From the NCBI GenBank assembly GCA_963841405.1, contig CAWJCM010000001.1:248001-312000 (forward strand): a DNA stretch of 64,000 bases, given 5' to 3'. Under the pieces are notes generated by a model that was not told where the DNA came from, did not search any database, and was given only the letters and a program-made list of their open reading frames with translations. The stretch comes from DATBLE01 sp963841405. Its GTDB lineage: Bacteria > Actinomycetota > Thermoleophilia > Gaiellales > Gaiellaceae. The translations under genes were made by a program, and so were the position numbers. Numbering within the stretch: the first letter of the stretch is position 1; each line of letters starts with the position of its first letter. Of this stretch, positions 50,277-60,005 are shown in pieces.

Positions 50277-53200
50277 GATCCCTCCTTCTGGTGGCCGCGC
50301 CGCGCGATCCTAACAGGGCGGCGCGTTGCCTCACGGGACGGCCCGTACGCCTTTAGCTCCTCGAGTCGTCTGCCGGCGCGGTCGACCGCGACGAGATTGC
50401 CCTTCTGCTCGTAGAGGGCGAGCGCCTGGCCGAGATGCGCACGACCCTCCGCGGCGCGCCCGGCGGCCGCGTAGATCTCCCCGAGGTCGGCAAGGGCGTT
50501 CGCGTGGTAGTTGAGCATGTCTGTTTGCTCCGCGAGGAACACGGCCTGGCGGGCGAGATCCTCGGCCGTCGCGTGGTCGCCGCGACGAGCGAGGACTCGA
50601 CCCCGGACCTGGCGCCAGAGCATCTGGGACGACACGTCGCCCTTCGGCGCGAGCCCCTCGGCGGTCTCCGTCCACTCGTGGGCCTCGTCGAGACGCGACG
50701 AGCGCGTAGAGCGATGCGGCCAGCCGACCGGCGGCCAGTCGAGCGATGCCCGACCTCGCCCAATTCCTCCAGGAGCTCGCAGCTCCGCCGGACCGCGCGC
50801 TCGGCGGCGGAGAGGTCGCCCGCCAGCATCTCGATCTCCCAGACGTCCATGCCTCCGGCCGCGAGCCAGAGCTTCTGACCGAACTCCGCTGCGGCCTCGT
50901 CCGCCGAGCCCGCGAGCGCACGCGCCCGGTCGAAGTTCCCGCGCATCGCCTCGAGGATCGCCTGCTGCGTGAGGGACACCGGATGCCGGGCCTGCTGCTC
51001 CTCGTACCAGCGAAGTGCCTGATCGACCGGGGTCGGGCCGTAGAACATGGCGGTGCCCTGCCAGACAGGAAGCTCTCCCTCCCAGCGCGCCGAGCCGCCG
51101 CGCCTCGCGTGCTCGAGCGCGTGGCCGGCCGCCTCGAGCATCGGCGCCCAGCGGCAACGGATCAGCTCGGCCCAGGCAGTCGCGAACCACGCCTCGGCGA
51201 GTCCGAGCTCGTCACCGGCGCGCACGAAGACGGATCGCGCCTCCTCGGCGACGGCGAGCAAGTCGGCGCTCGGCCCTCCGCCGTCGGTGTCCTCACTCGG
51301 CGTCTGCGCCGCTATCCGCGCGCCCAGGAGACGCGCGCGGAACTCTCCCTCTTCGTTTCCGGCGGCGGCGGCGCGGGCTGCCGCGTCGAGCGCCGTCTCG
51401 CCGGCGGCGCGGAGGTCTCCGGACAGGAAGAGCGCCTGGCCGAGGTCGAGCCTCGGCCCGACCGCCGGGTCGTCCTCGTCAGCCAGGGCGAGTGCCCGCC
51501 TGAGGAGCTTCACTGCCGCCCCAACGTCGTTCCGCCCGAGAGCTCGTGAGCCCGCGCCGGAGAGAAGTTCGCTGGCGCGGAGCGCGAGCCGGCGCCCATG
51601 ATCGTCGACGGGCCGGAGCTGGACCCGATAGGCGTGGGCTTGCTCGAGATGGTGCCCGACGAGCTCGTCGATCTCGGCAAGCTCGGAACGGCGCTCTTCG
51701 AGCCAGTCGGCAAGCCGCTCGTGCAACTCCGCCCGCATCTCCTTCGGCAGCGAGTCGTAGGCCGCGTCGCGGATCAGCAGGTGGCGGAAACGGAAGGCGT
51801 CCTCTCCCGCGAATTGCGGCCGATCCGGGCGGATGAGCTCCTTACGCACCAGCGCCGTCAGGGACGCACCGACCTGAGCCTCTTCTGAACCGAGCGCCTG
51901 CACGGCGCCGCGATGGAACACGCGACCCTCGACTGCTCCTCTCTGCAGCACCGCGCGCTCGGCCGGCTCGAGCTGGTCGAGGCGGGCGCTGAGCAGCGCC
52001 GCGATCGTCCCCGGAACCGTCACCTCGCCGGCCGGCGCCTCCCTGAGAAACGCGACCATCTCCTCCACGAAGAGCGGGTTTCCCTCGGCCGCCTCCCGAA
52101 CGCGTCGTCTCAAATCTTCGGTGAGCTGCTCATCTGCGGCGAGGTGCCCGATCAGCTCGCCCGTCTCGTCTGCGGACAGCGGTTCGAGCACGATCGTCGT
52201 CGCCTCGCTGTGCGCCCCGACCCAGTCCGGGCGCCGCTCCATCAGATCCGGCCGTGCGATGCAGCAGAGAACCAGCGGCGCCTCGTGGGACAGAACCGCC
52301 AGCTGCTCGAGGAGCTCCAAAAGGGCGGGCTCGCCCCATTGGATGTCGTCGAAGACGCATACGAGTGGCTGCGCGCGGGCGGCCGCCTCGAGCAGCCTGC
52401 GAACAGCGAACGAGATCTCTTCGGTCGAGTGGACGCTGTCTCCGGCATCGAGCAGGCTCTGGAGCGTGGCGACCACCTGCGGGTCGAGCTCGAGTGTGCC
52501 GAGCCGGGACTCGAGTTGTCGCACGACCTCGATCACCGGCAGGTAGGTGATCCCGTCGCCGTACGGGATGCAGCGGCCGCGAACCACGGCCGGCCAGTCG
52601 AGCGATGCCAGGAACTCGTGGGCCAGCCGTGATTTGCCGACGCCCGCGGGGCCGAGGATCGTGACCAGCTCGCAACGGCGGTCACGCTGGGCGCGCTCGA
52701 AGCTGCCGACGAGACGGCGGAGCTCCTGCCCGCGACCGACCATGGGCACGGCGAAGTGGCGGCCAGGGCGGCTGTCGGGGTGCACGCTCACGAGCCGCCA
52801 AGCCGACAGCGGTTCGCTCTTGCCCTTCACGACCAGCGGCTCGACGGGATCTGCGATCACCGCGGTCCGCACGAGCACGAACGTCTCCACACCGAGCAGA
52901 ATCTCGTCGGGCCCTGCTGCCTGTTCGAGGCGAGCGGCGACGTTGACCGAATCGCCGACCGCGAGTCGCTCCTCGGTTCCGGTTATCACCTCCCCGGTGT
53001 TCACTCCCATCCGGAGCGTCAACCGCACCCTGTACTCACGCTCGAGCTCGTCGTTGAGACTGCCGGTCTGCTCGCGCAGGGCGGCTGCGGCCTGCACCGC
53101 CCGGAGGGCGTCGTCCTCATGCAACACCGGCACGCCGAAGACGGCCATGACAGCGTCGCCGACGAACTTCTCGACCACGCCGCCGTGCCGCTCGACCACG

Positions 53201-53412
53201 CCCCGGGCCGTGTCGTAGTACCGGGACAGCACCCGACGGAGCACCTCCGGATCGAGGCGTTCACCCATCGCGGTCGAATCGGCCAGGTCGCAGAAGAGGA
53301 CGGTGACCCGCCGGCGCGACTCGCGATCAGGTGCTACGAGCGGCGAGCCGCAGGCAAGGCAGAACCGCGCGTGCTCGGGACTCCACTCGCCGCAGGCGGA
53401 ACAGGCCAGCAT
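50273..53412 (-). pseudogene. Adenylate/guanylate cyclase-AAA ATPase-TPR regulator with two frameshifts
   Basis: An N-terminal zinc ribbon (CSACGEWSPEHARFCLACG) leads to a class III cyclase domain (VTVLFCDLADSTAMGERLDP, KFVGDAVMAVFG). An ATPase of the STAND type has Walker A ILGPAGVGKSRL and VCVFDDIQWGEP, and about 400 residues of TPR-like helices follow. After EELGEVG the frame changes near 50750 (one extra G), then again near 50695, to LDEAHEWTETAEGLAPKGD and the true end at 50273. The cyclase and ATPase parts are intact. The C-terminal TPR needs both frameshifts repaired, so this is either a pseudogene or sequence error. Its stop overlaps the peptide gene. Confidence 0.85.
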
Positions 53413-53473
53413 GTGACAAGTGTGGCACCCCTCACCGGCCGCGGATAGGCTCGGAGAGAATGCCGGCCCCGGA

Positions 53474-54328
53474 TCACGGGGAGGCGGTGTCGCCCAGCGC
53501 TGCGGTCACGCACCGCTCGACCAAGACCCGAACCAGCTGCTCCTTGTACTCGACCGAGCCGTTTGCGTCCTCGACGGCACCCGAGGCCTCCGCGGCGAGC
53601 ATGGCCGCCTCGGCGAGCGCGGCCGCGTCCCCGGCTGGTTTCCCGATGAGTGCCTCGTCGGCGGTCGCCACCCGGACGGGGCGGGCGCCGACCGACCCCA
53701 CTGCGACGCGCGCGTCGACGACCGTACCCTCGTTCACCTTGACGGCTGCGGCGACCGTCGCGGCCGGTCGCTCGTGGAAGGAGAGCTTGCGGTGCGCAAT
53801 CCCCAGCTCCGGGTCGGGAAGCGGGATCCGAATCGATCGGAGGAGCTGCCCATGCCCGAGGGCGGTTTGGTAGGGACCGACCAGGAAGTCCAGGAGAGCC
53901 ATTCGGCCGGCATCGCAATCGACCTCGGCGTCGAGGGTGAGCAGGAAGGTCGCAGGGTCGGAGTGCGGATCGGAGAAGCAGAGGTTCCCCCCCAGCGTCC
54001 CGACGTTGCGAACACGAACGTTGGCAACCTCGCGCTCCATCTGCGCCAGCGCGGGCAGGTGTTCGTGCACGAGCCGAGAGCGCTCGACCTGCCGGTGGGT
54101 GGTGGTCGCGCCGATCACCAGCGTCCCGTTCTCGGCGCGGATCCCACCCAGCTCCTCGATCGCCTTGACGTCGACGAGGTGACCGTGGGCCGCGAACCCG
54201 AGCTTGAGCAGGAGCAGCAGCTCGGTTCCCCCGCAAACGACCGCGGCGTCCTCGCCGTACCGCTGCAGAAGCTCGTGCGCCTCATCCACCGTGTGCGCAC
54301 GGTGAAGGTCGAACGGGGGCAGCGTCAC
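53474..54328 (-). CDS. coxM: FAD-binding subunit of xanthine-dehydrogenase/CO-dehydrogenase family
   Basis: The 284-residue protein is the medium (FAD) subunit type. It has HRAHTVDEAHELLQRYGEDA, AVVCGGTELLLLLKLGF for the FAD pyrophosphate, IGATTTHRQVERS, VRNVGTLGGNLCFSDPHSD, and the C-terminal CO_deh_flav_C part (SFHERPAATVAAAVKVNEG). Normally it works with an iron-sulphur and a molybdenum subunit, but neither is present here. The gene is the last of the leftward operon, with a four-base overlap to the amidohydrolase. It may partner subunits encoded elsewhere. Confidence 0.85.
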   Translation of the reverse strand: MTLPPFDLHRAHTVDEAHELLQRYGEDAAVVCGGTELLLLLKLGFAAHGHLVDVKAIEELGGIRAENGTLVIGATTTHRQVERSRLVHEHLPALAQMEREVANVRVRNVGTLGGNLCFSDPHSDPATFLLTLDAEVDCDAGRMALLDFLVGPYQTALGHGQLLRSIRIPLPDPELGIAHRKLSFHERPAATVAAAVKVNEGTVVDARVAVGSVGARPVRVATADEALIGKPAGDAAALAEAAMLAAEASGAVEDANGSVEYKEQLVRVLVERCVTAALGDTASP

Positions 54329-55065
54329 GCCGCCACCGGCTCGGTCGCGTCCTCGTCGCCGAAGAAGAGCAGCCGTCCGTTCTTACCGAGCACGCGCTCG
54401 ACCCCCTCGGGCTGGAGACCGCTCACTCGCACCTTTGCGATCTCGACGACCGGGTGGTGGAAAGGAACGTCCGTTCCGAACAGCACGCGGGTCTCTCCCA
54501 CCCGCTCGTACGCCTCCCGGATCTTGGTGTGCATCGGCATGCCCGAGGTCTCGAGATAGACGTTGGGGTTGCGCAGGGCGACGTCGATCGAGCCGTTGAT
54601 GTAGACGACGTTGCCGTGGCCCATATGGCCGATGACGATCTTCGCCTCCGGGAAGCTGACCGCCAGCTCCTCGATGCTCCACGGCAGCGTGAAGATCGGG
54701 TGGCCGCAGTGGAGCAGCACCGGCTGGCCGCGTTGGAGGATCAACTCGATCAGCGGGTGGACGGACGGGTCGTTCGGGAGATACCCGTCGATCAGCGGGT
54801 GGAGCTTCAGCCCGAGGAACTTCGGGTGGTCCAGCAGCCCGGCCACCTCCTCGAGGTTCCCGGGCACGCGCGGGTTTCCCCAAGCCAGGGCGTACAGACC
54901 GGGGATCGACTCGACCACCTCGCGGACGTAGCTGTTGTCCGGATAGAAGACGACGCCGTTCGTGATCTCGTTCTCGCGCATGAGCCGGTCGATGCCGTCG
55001 CGGTCGAGGGAGACGCCGAACATCGACTCGAACGAGCCGACGTGCATGTGCGAGTCGAAGATCAC
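54325..55065 (-). CDS. Amidohydrolase (metal-dependent hydrolase, amidohydro_2 type)
   Basis: The 246-residue TIM-barrel hydrolase has the first metal motif FDSHMHVGSFE, then GLKLHPLIDGYLPND, PVLLHCGHPIF, IVIGHMGHGN and the final aspartate in RVLFGTDVPFHHP. These supply the His/His/His/Asp metal set of amidohydrolase-2 (isatinase/ACMSD-like) enzymes. The substrate is unknown; in this operon a cyclic or amide N-compound is plausible. It starts at GTG 55065, overlapping the aminotransferase stop, and its own stop overlaps the FAD subunit start. Confidence 0.85.
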   Translation of the reverse strand: MIFDSHMHVGSFESMFGVSLDRDGIDRLMRENEITNGVVFYPDNSYVREVVESIPGLYALAWGNPRVPGNLEEVAGLLDHPKFLGLKLHPLIDGYLPNDPSVHPLIELILQRGQPVLLHCGHPIFTLPWSIEELAVSFPEAKIVIGHMGHGNVVYINGSIDVALRNPNVYLETSGMPMHTKIREAYERVGETRVLFGTDVPFHHPVVEIAKVRVSGLQPEGVERVLGKNGRLLFFGDEDATEPVAA

Positions 55066-56228
55066 GCGACGGCAGCCGTCTCGGACAGCTCGGCCAGGGC
55101 CGCCTCGACGCCGGCGCCGATCTCGACCTGGGCGCCGAGGTCGGCGAGCGTCCGCCCGAGCGCCGCCACGCCGACAACCGGGTGCAGCCCGCGCGCGGAG
55201 GTGCCCATGTGCCCGATGCGGACGAGATTGCCGGCGCCCTGCCCGGCGGAGATCATCACGCCGTAGCGGTCGCGGCAGTGCGCCCGCACCTGCACGTCCG
55301 TCAGCCGTTCGGGCACCGCGATCGCCGTCACACACGCTGCGGCGACCTCGTCGCTGCGCGGCCACAGCTCGAGGCCCATCGCACGTACACCGGCCCGGCA
55401 GGCGGCGGCCGAACGCTCGTGCCGTGCGATCGAGGCCTCCAGCCCCTCCTCGAGCAGCTCGTCGACCGACGCCTGGACGCCGTACAGGTCGGAGACGGAG
55501 GGCGTGAACGGGAATTTGTCGCCGTCGATCCACTGCTCTTTCCAGTCGAGCATGGAGAGAAACGAGGCGCGCGGCGCGGCAGGATTTGCCCGGATGCGAT
55601 CCCAGGCGGCGTCGCTGACGGTCATCAGCGACATACCGGGGGGTCCCCCCAGACACTTCTGCGCGCCGGCGACGCACACGTCGAGTTGCCAGTCGTCGGT
55701 CCGGAGCTCGATCCCACCGAGCGAGGACACGCAGTCGACCAGCGTCAGCGCCCCGCGAGCCTGCGCGACCGGGCCGATCGCGGAGACGTCGCAGACCGTC
55801 CCCGAGGGGGTCTCCGAATGGACGGCCGTGACGATCTCGATCCCCGGATGCTCGTCCAGGTACCGCTCGACGTCGGCCGGGTCGACCGCGTCGTTGTACG
55901 GAACCTCGAGCTCGTGGAGCTCCGCACCGAAGTCCTGCAGCCAGTAGCCCATCCCCTTGCCGAAGACGCCCTGTACGAGGTTCAGCACCTTCGTACCCGG
56001 CTGCACCAGTCCACGCGCCGCCGCCTCGAGCCCGAGCACCGCCTCGCCCTGCATGAGGAGGACGTCGTTCTTCGTCAGGAAGACGTCGGCAGTTTTACGC
56101 TCGGTCGCGCGGAAACGCTCGATGAACGCCGGGTCGTAGTGGTAGACGATCGGCGAGCCGAGCGCCGCGAGCACGCGGGGCGTCGCCGAGACCGGACCGG
56201 CGGAGAGGGTGAAGTCGGGGTCACGCAT
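55062..56228 (-). CDS. Class V PLP aminotransferase (alanine/ureidoglycine-glyoxylate type)
   Basis: The 388-residue enzyme has the fold-type I class V pattern: FTLSAGPVSATPRVLAALGS, MQGEAVLGLEAAARGLVQPG, then VTAVHSETPSGTVCDVSAIG and LVDCVSSLGGIELRTDDWQL. The PLP lysine is in CVAGAQKCLGGPPG (about residue 190). The closest groups are serine-, alanine- or ureidoglycine-glyoxylate and pyridoxamine-pyruvate aminotransferases. ATG 56228 with AAGGAG upstream is the start. Beside a purine-type importer, the ureidoglycine reaction is attractive but unproven. Confidence 0.88.
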   Translation of the reverse strand: MRDPDFTLSAGPVSATPRVLAALGSPIVYHYDPAFIERFRATERKTADVFLTKNDVLLMQGEAVLGLEAAARGLVQPGTKVLNLVQGVFGKGMGYWLQDFGAELHELEVPYNDAVDPADVERYLDEHPGIEIVTAVHSETPSGTVCDVSAIGPVAQARGALTLVDCVSSLGGIELRTDDWQLDVCVAGAQKCLGGPPGMSLMTVSDAAWDRIRANPAAPRASFLSMLDWKEQWIDGDKFPFTPSVSDLYGVQASVDELLEEGLEASIARHERSAAACRAGVRAMGLELWPRSDEVAAACVTAIAVPERLTDVQVRAHCRDRYGVMISAGQGAGNLVRIGHMGTSARGLHPVVGVAALGRTLADLGAQVEIGAGVEAALAELSETAAVA

Positions 56229-56238
56229 GGTTCTCCTT

Positions 56239-57183
56239 TCAGCGCGCACCGCGGACGTACGGGAGCGCAAGGGCGGGCGGCAGGTACGAGCGGCGCGCGA
56301 ACAGCATCAGCGCGATGATGATCGTCGCGAACGGGATCATGTTGACGACGTCCGTGGAGATGTCGATCCCTGCGAGCTGGAGCGAGTCCGACAGCGAGAG
56401 CGCGATTCCGAAGAGGAAAGAGCCGAGCAGCACCCAGAGCGGACGGCCACGGCCGAGCATCGCGATCACGATCGCCATGAAGCCCTGCCCCTGGGTGATG
56501 AACGGGGTGAAGATCCCGGCGACGACCACCGAGAGATAGGCGCCGCCGAGGCCGGCGAGGGCGCCCGTCGAGAGGACGGCCCAGCTGCGTGTGGCGACGA
56601 CGCTGATCCCGGCCGTGTCGAGCGCCTCGGGCTTCTCGCCGGCGGCGCGCAGGTTCAGGCCGACGTTCGTCCGACGGAACATCCAGGCGAGCAGGCCGAC
56701 GAACACGAACGCGAGGTAGACGAGCGGCGGCTGCTCGAACAGGCTCGTGCCGAGCACCGGCAGCCGGTGCAGAAGCGGGATCGAGATCGTCGGCGTCGCA
56801 TCGAGGCGCGGATAGGTCGAACCGAACTGGGCCTGCTGGAGGACACTCGTGATGCCCCCGCCTGCGAGCGTGATCGCGATCCCGACCACGATCTGGTCGA
56901 GGCCGAGCCAGACGCACAGCACGATCATCACGACCGAGGTGACCATTCCGCCGCCGATCCCGGTGAGGAAGCCGACCCAGACGGAGCCCGTGTAGTACGC
57001 GCCGAGAAAGCCGGCATAGGCGCCGAACAGCATCATCCCCTCGAGGCCGATGTTCAGCACGCCCGCGCGCTCGGAGATGGTCTCTCCGAGGGCGGTGAAC
57101 ATCAGCGGCAGACCTGCGAGCAGCCCGCCGGCCACCACGCTCGTCCAGAAGACATCGGTCCAGATCTGGCTGCCCAGGATCAC
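56239..57183 (-). CDS. ABC transporter permease (BMP-type importer, second permease)
   Basis: The 314-residue membrane protein has eight or more helices and the family motif GETISERAGVLNIGLEGMML followed by FGAYAGFLGA. It also has LTGIGGGMVTS and TGALAGLGGAYLSVVVAGIF. This is the BPD_transp_2 type of nucleoside/simple-sugar importers. GTG 57183 overlaps the stop of the first permease gene by four bases. It forms the membrane channel with the partner at 57180-58343. Confidence 0.92.
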   Translation of the reverse strand: MILGSQIWTDVFWTSVVAGGLLAGLPLMFTALGETISERAGVLNIGLEGMMLFGAYAGFLGAYYTGSVWVGFLTGIGGGMVTSVVMIVLCVWLGLDQIVVGIAITLAGGGITSVLQQAQFGSTYPRLDATPTISIPLLHRLPVLGTSLFEQPPLVYLAFVFVGLLAWMFRRTNVGLNLRAAGEKPEALDTAGISVVATRSWAVLSTGALAGLGGAYLSVVVAGIFTPFITQGQGFMAIVIAMLGRGRPLWVLLGSFLFGIALSLSDSLQLAGIDISTDVVNMIPFATIIIALMLFARRSYLPPALALPYVRGAR

Positions 57184-58343
57184 GTTCGGCGCCTCCGGAA
57201 GAGCGGGGCGCGCAGCGCCTCGCGCAGGCCGGGTGGAAGGTAGCTGCCGCCCAGGTCGCGCCGGCGGCCGAGGTACTCGATCACCGTCATGAACAGGAGG
57301 ATCAGGGCGACGAGCACCAGCAAGAAGTCGGTCGAGAGGTTGGCGTTCGTCGCCGCCAGGTCGCCGCCGACGGACAGCACGGAGAAGAAGGCGATGAAGG
57401 GGACGACCGCGAGCGGATTGAGCCGGGCGAGGAAGATGAACGGGATCACGGTGTCCCCATAGGCCGGGTTCTGGCCGGCGCGGATGTACCCCCACAGCCC
57501 CAGGAAGTCGACGGCCGCCGCGAGGCCGATCAGGAAGCCCGAGGCGAGGAACGCCGTGACGATCAGCCGCGACAGGTTGACGCCGAAGTGCCTGGCCGCC
57601 CGCGGGTTGGCGCCCATGATCCGCAGCCGCAGGCCCCATGCGGTCCGGGTCATGAAGAACTGGACGACGACGACCGCGCCCAGGGCGACGAGCAGGCCGA
57701 TGTGGATCCTCGTGCCCGGGATCGTGGGGAGCATCTTTTCGAAGTCGATCACCCTCGTCTGCGGGATCGACACGGCAGGATCCTGGAACGGCCCCTTGAT
57801 CAGCAGACTGGCGAGGTCGACGCCGATGAATGACATCATCAGCGTCGTGATGATCTCGTTCGTGCCGTAGCGCGCTTTCAGGATCGCGGGCGGGATCGTC
57901 CACGCCGCGCCTGTCGCCCCCGCCGCGAGAAAGAGGATCAGCATCGCGAGCCACAGCGGCAGGTGGTTCGTCAGCGACGGGCCGTACCCCGTGACGACGG
58001 CCGCGGCGAGCAGGAACTGACCGTTGTAGCCGAGGTTCCAGATGTTCGCCCTGAACACGACGGTCAGACCTGCGGCGATGAGGAGCAGCGGCGCCATCCT
58101 GATCGCGCTGTCCTGCCAGGCGTCCCAGCCTCCGCCGCTGACGCCGCCCTGCCAGACGTCGCCGTAGAAGCTGATCGGGTTCCGCCCGAGCGCCAGCAGG
58201 AGGAGCGCGCCGGCGCCGAGGGCGAGGACGACGGGAAAGAGCGAGCGCACGCAGATGTCCACCGCGCGATCGGCGAGACGCGAGCGCGGCGCCCGCGTCG
58301 TGGTGACCAGCGGCACCTCCCTCGAGACGGTTTCGGTGCTCAC
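57180..58343 (-). CDS. ABC transporter permease (BMP-type importer, first permease)
   Basis: The 387-residue membrane protein has the paired motif ANIWNLGYNGQFLLAAAVVT and the cytoplasmic coupling stretch LRLRIMGANPRAARHFGVNL. FLIGLAAAVDFLGLWGYIRA and about ten helices complete it. This matches the longer permease of nucleoside-type ABC importers. GTG 58343 overlaps the ATPase stop. Genes are tightly coupled along the operon. Confidence 0.92.
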   Translation of the reverse strand: MSTETVSREVPLVTTTRAPRSRLADRAVDICVRSLFPVVLALGAGALLLLALGRNPISFYGDVWQGGVSGGGWDAWQDSAIRMAPLLLIAAGLTVVFRANIWNLGYNGQFLLAAAVVTGYGPSLTNHLPLWLAMLILFLAAGATGAAWTIPPAILKARYGTNEIITTLMMSFIGVDLASLLIKGPFQDPAVSIPQTRVIDFEKMLPTIPGTRIHIGLLVALGAVVVVQFFMTRTAWGLRLRIMGANPRAARHFGVNLSRLIVTAFLASGFLIGLAAAVDFLGLWGYIRAGQNPAYGDTVIPFIFLARLNPLAVVPFIAFFSVLSVGGDLAATNANLSTDFLLVLVALILLFMTVIEYLGRRRDLGGSYLPPGLREALRAPLFRRRRT

Positions 58344-59932
58344 GCGGCTGCCGCTTCCGTGCTGCCGATCATGAGCCGGCCGACCTCCTCCGCGACGCCC
58401 GGGCCGTTCGGCACCACGCCCACGACGCGTCCGCGGGAGAGCACCGCGATCCGATCGGCGATGTCGAGCAACTCGTCGAGGTCGGTCGAGATCACCAGCG
58501 CGGCGCCGCCGCCGGCCGCGAGGCGGCGAATCAGGTCGCGCACGGTCGCGGTCGTCTTCACGTCGAGCCCGTAGGTCGGCTTGCTGAAGACGACGACCCT
58601 GGGGTCGAAGCTCAACTCGCGGGCGAGCAGGATCTTCTGCACATTTCCGCCGGAGAGCGTGCCCGCGCGGGTTTCCACGCCGGGCGTCCGAACGCCGAAT
58701 TCACGCACGAGCTCGCCGGCGCGCCCGTCGAGAACCGCCCGCTGGATCCGGCCGTGCTTCCAGAACGGCCGCTCGCCGATCCTCTTCAGGAACAGGTTGA
58801 GCCCGACGGACAGCGATCCAACGATTCCTTCGCCGAGCCGGTCGTCGGTGACATAGCGCAGGCCGAGCTTCTGCCGGGCCGAGACGGACATGCGCGTGAC
58901 CGGCCCGCCGAAGAGCAGAACCTCGCCGTGCGTGGGCCCGCGCTGGCCGGCGATCACCTCTGCCAAGGGTCGTTGGCCGTTCCCGTCGACACCCGCAACG
59001 CCGAGGATCTCTCCCTGCCGGAGCTCCAGCGAGACGTCCTCGACACCGAGCTCCGAGCCTTCGCCCGGAGCGCTCACGCTCCGGAGCTCGAGGACGACGT
59101 CTCCGTCGGTCACCGTCCGCCTCGCCGCCTCGGCCTCCGTGAGCTCGTCGCGTAGCTCCGCGAGGTCTCCCACTGCCCGTGCCTCGTCGCCGAACATGAT
59201 CCGGACGATCTCTTCCCGCAGCTCCTCCGGATCCTTCTCCCGCAGCGTCCTGCCGTCGATCGTGCCGGCAAGCCGGCCCTGGCGGAGGATCGAGATGAAG
59301 TCGCCGAGCGAGAGGGCCTCGTGCAGCTTGTGGGTGATGAAGATCACGGCGTGGTCCTGCGCCTTCAGCCGCGCCAGCACCTTGGACAGCTCGGCCACGC
59401 CCTGCGGCGTCAGCATCGAGGTCGGCTCGTCGAGGATCAGCACCCGCGAGCCGCGCCACAGCGCCTTGATGATCTCGACCTGCTGCTGATGGCCGAGGGC
59501 GAGATCGACCGCCCGGACGTCGGGGTCGACGTCGACCCCGAGCAGCCCGGCCAGCTCGGCCAGCCGCTTCCGCGCGGCGGCCTCGTCCAGCCGCAGCCGC
59601 CTGGTGTCACCCAGCATCAGGTTCTCCAGGACGGTCAGCGCCGGGATCAGCGCCGAGTGCTGGGGAACCGTGCCGATGCCGAGCTCGAGCGCGGTCCTGG
59701 GCGAGGAGATCGCCGTCTCGACCCCCTCGATCCGAATCGTGCCCGCGTCCGGGCGAAGCAGCCCGGAAAGGATCCCGATCAGCGTCGACTTCCCCGCCCC
59801 GTTCTCGCCGAGCAGGCAGTGCACCTCGCCGTGCCTGAGCGTCAGGTCGATCCGATCGTTGGCAAGCACACCGGGGAACGCCTTCGTGATCCCCACGAGC
59901 TCGACGATCGGCGTGTCGGTCGGTTCGCTCAC
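58340..59932 (-). CDS. Double-domain ABC ATPase of a nucleoside/sugar-type importer
   Basis: The 530-residue protein has two ABC domains. The first has Walker A GENGAGKSTLIGI, a signature region VDLALGHQQQVEIIKALWRG and Walker B VLILDEPTSMLTP. The second has a degenerate Walker A (GVDGNGQRPLAEVIAG) and signature LSGGNVQKILLARELS, as is normal for RbsA/YufO-type ATPases. It energises the two permeases. GTG 59932 is the start. A strong hairpin lies between it and the binding-protein gene. Confidence 0.93.
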   Translation of the reverse strand: MSEPTDTPIVELVGITKAFPGVLANDRIDLTLRHGEVHCLLGENGAGKSTLIGILSGLLRPDAGTIRIEGVETAISSPRTALELGIGTVPQHSALIPALTVLENLMLGDTRRLRLDEAAARKRLAELAGLLGVDVDPDVRAVDLALGHQQQVEIIKALWRGSRVLILDEPTSMLTPQGVAELSKVLARLKAQDHAVIFITHKLHEALSLGDFISILRQGRLAGTIDGRTLREKDPEELREEIVRIMFGDEARAVGDLAELRDELTEAEAARRTVTDGDVVLELRSVSAPGEGSELGVEDVSLELRQGEILGVAGVDGNGQRPLAEVIAGQRGPTHGEVLLFGGPVTRMSVSARQKLGLRYVTDDRLGEGIVGSLSVGLNLFLKRIGERPFWKHGRIQRAVLDGRAGELVREFGVRTPGVETRAGTLSGGNVQKILLARELSFDPRVVVFSKPTYGLDVKTTATVRDLIRRLAAGGGAALVISTDLDELLDIADRIAVLSRGRVVGVVPNGPGVAEEVGRLMIGSTEAAAA

Positions 59933-59961
59933 CCTGGTGGGCTCAGTGTGCTTGACGAGCG

Positions 59962-59992
59962 ACCGCCCGCGGCGGGTGCCGCCGCGGGCGGT
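59962..59992 (-). terminator. Perfect 14-bp attenuator hairpin between binding protein and ATPase genes
   Basis: ACCGCCCGCGGCGG, GTG, CCGCCGCGGGCGGT forms a perfect 14-pair stem with a three-base loop, 14 bases after the binding-protein stop and 30 before the ATPase start. There is no T run. Such stems in importer operons commonly terminate part of transcription or protect the upstream mRNA, giving excess binding protein. Confidence 0.75.
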
Positions 59993-60005
59993 GCGACGTG
60001 ACGGA

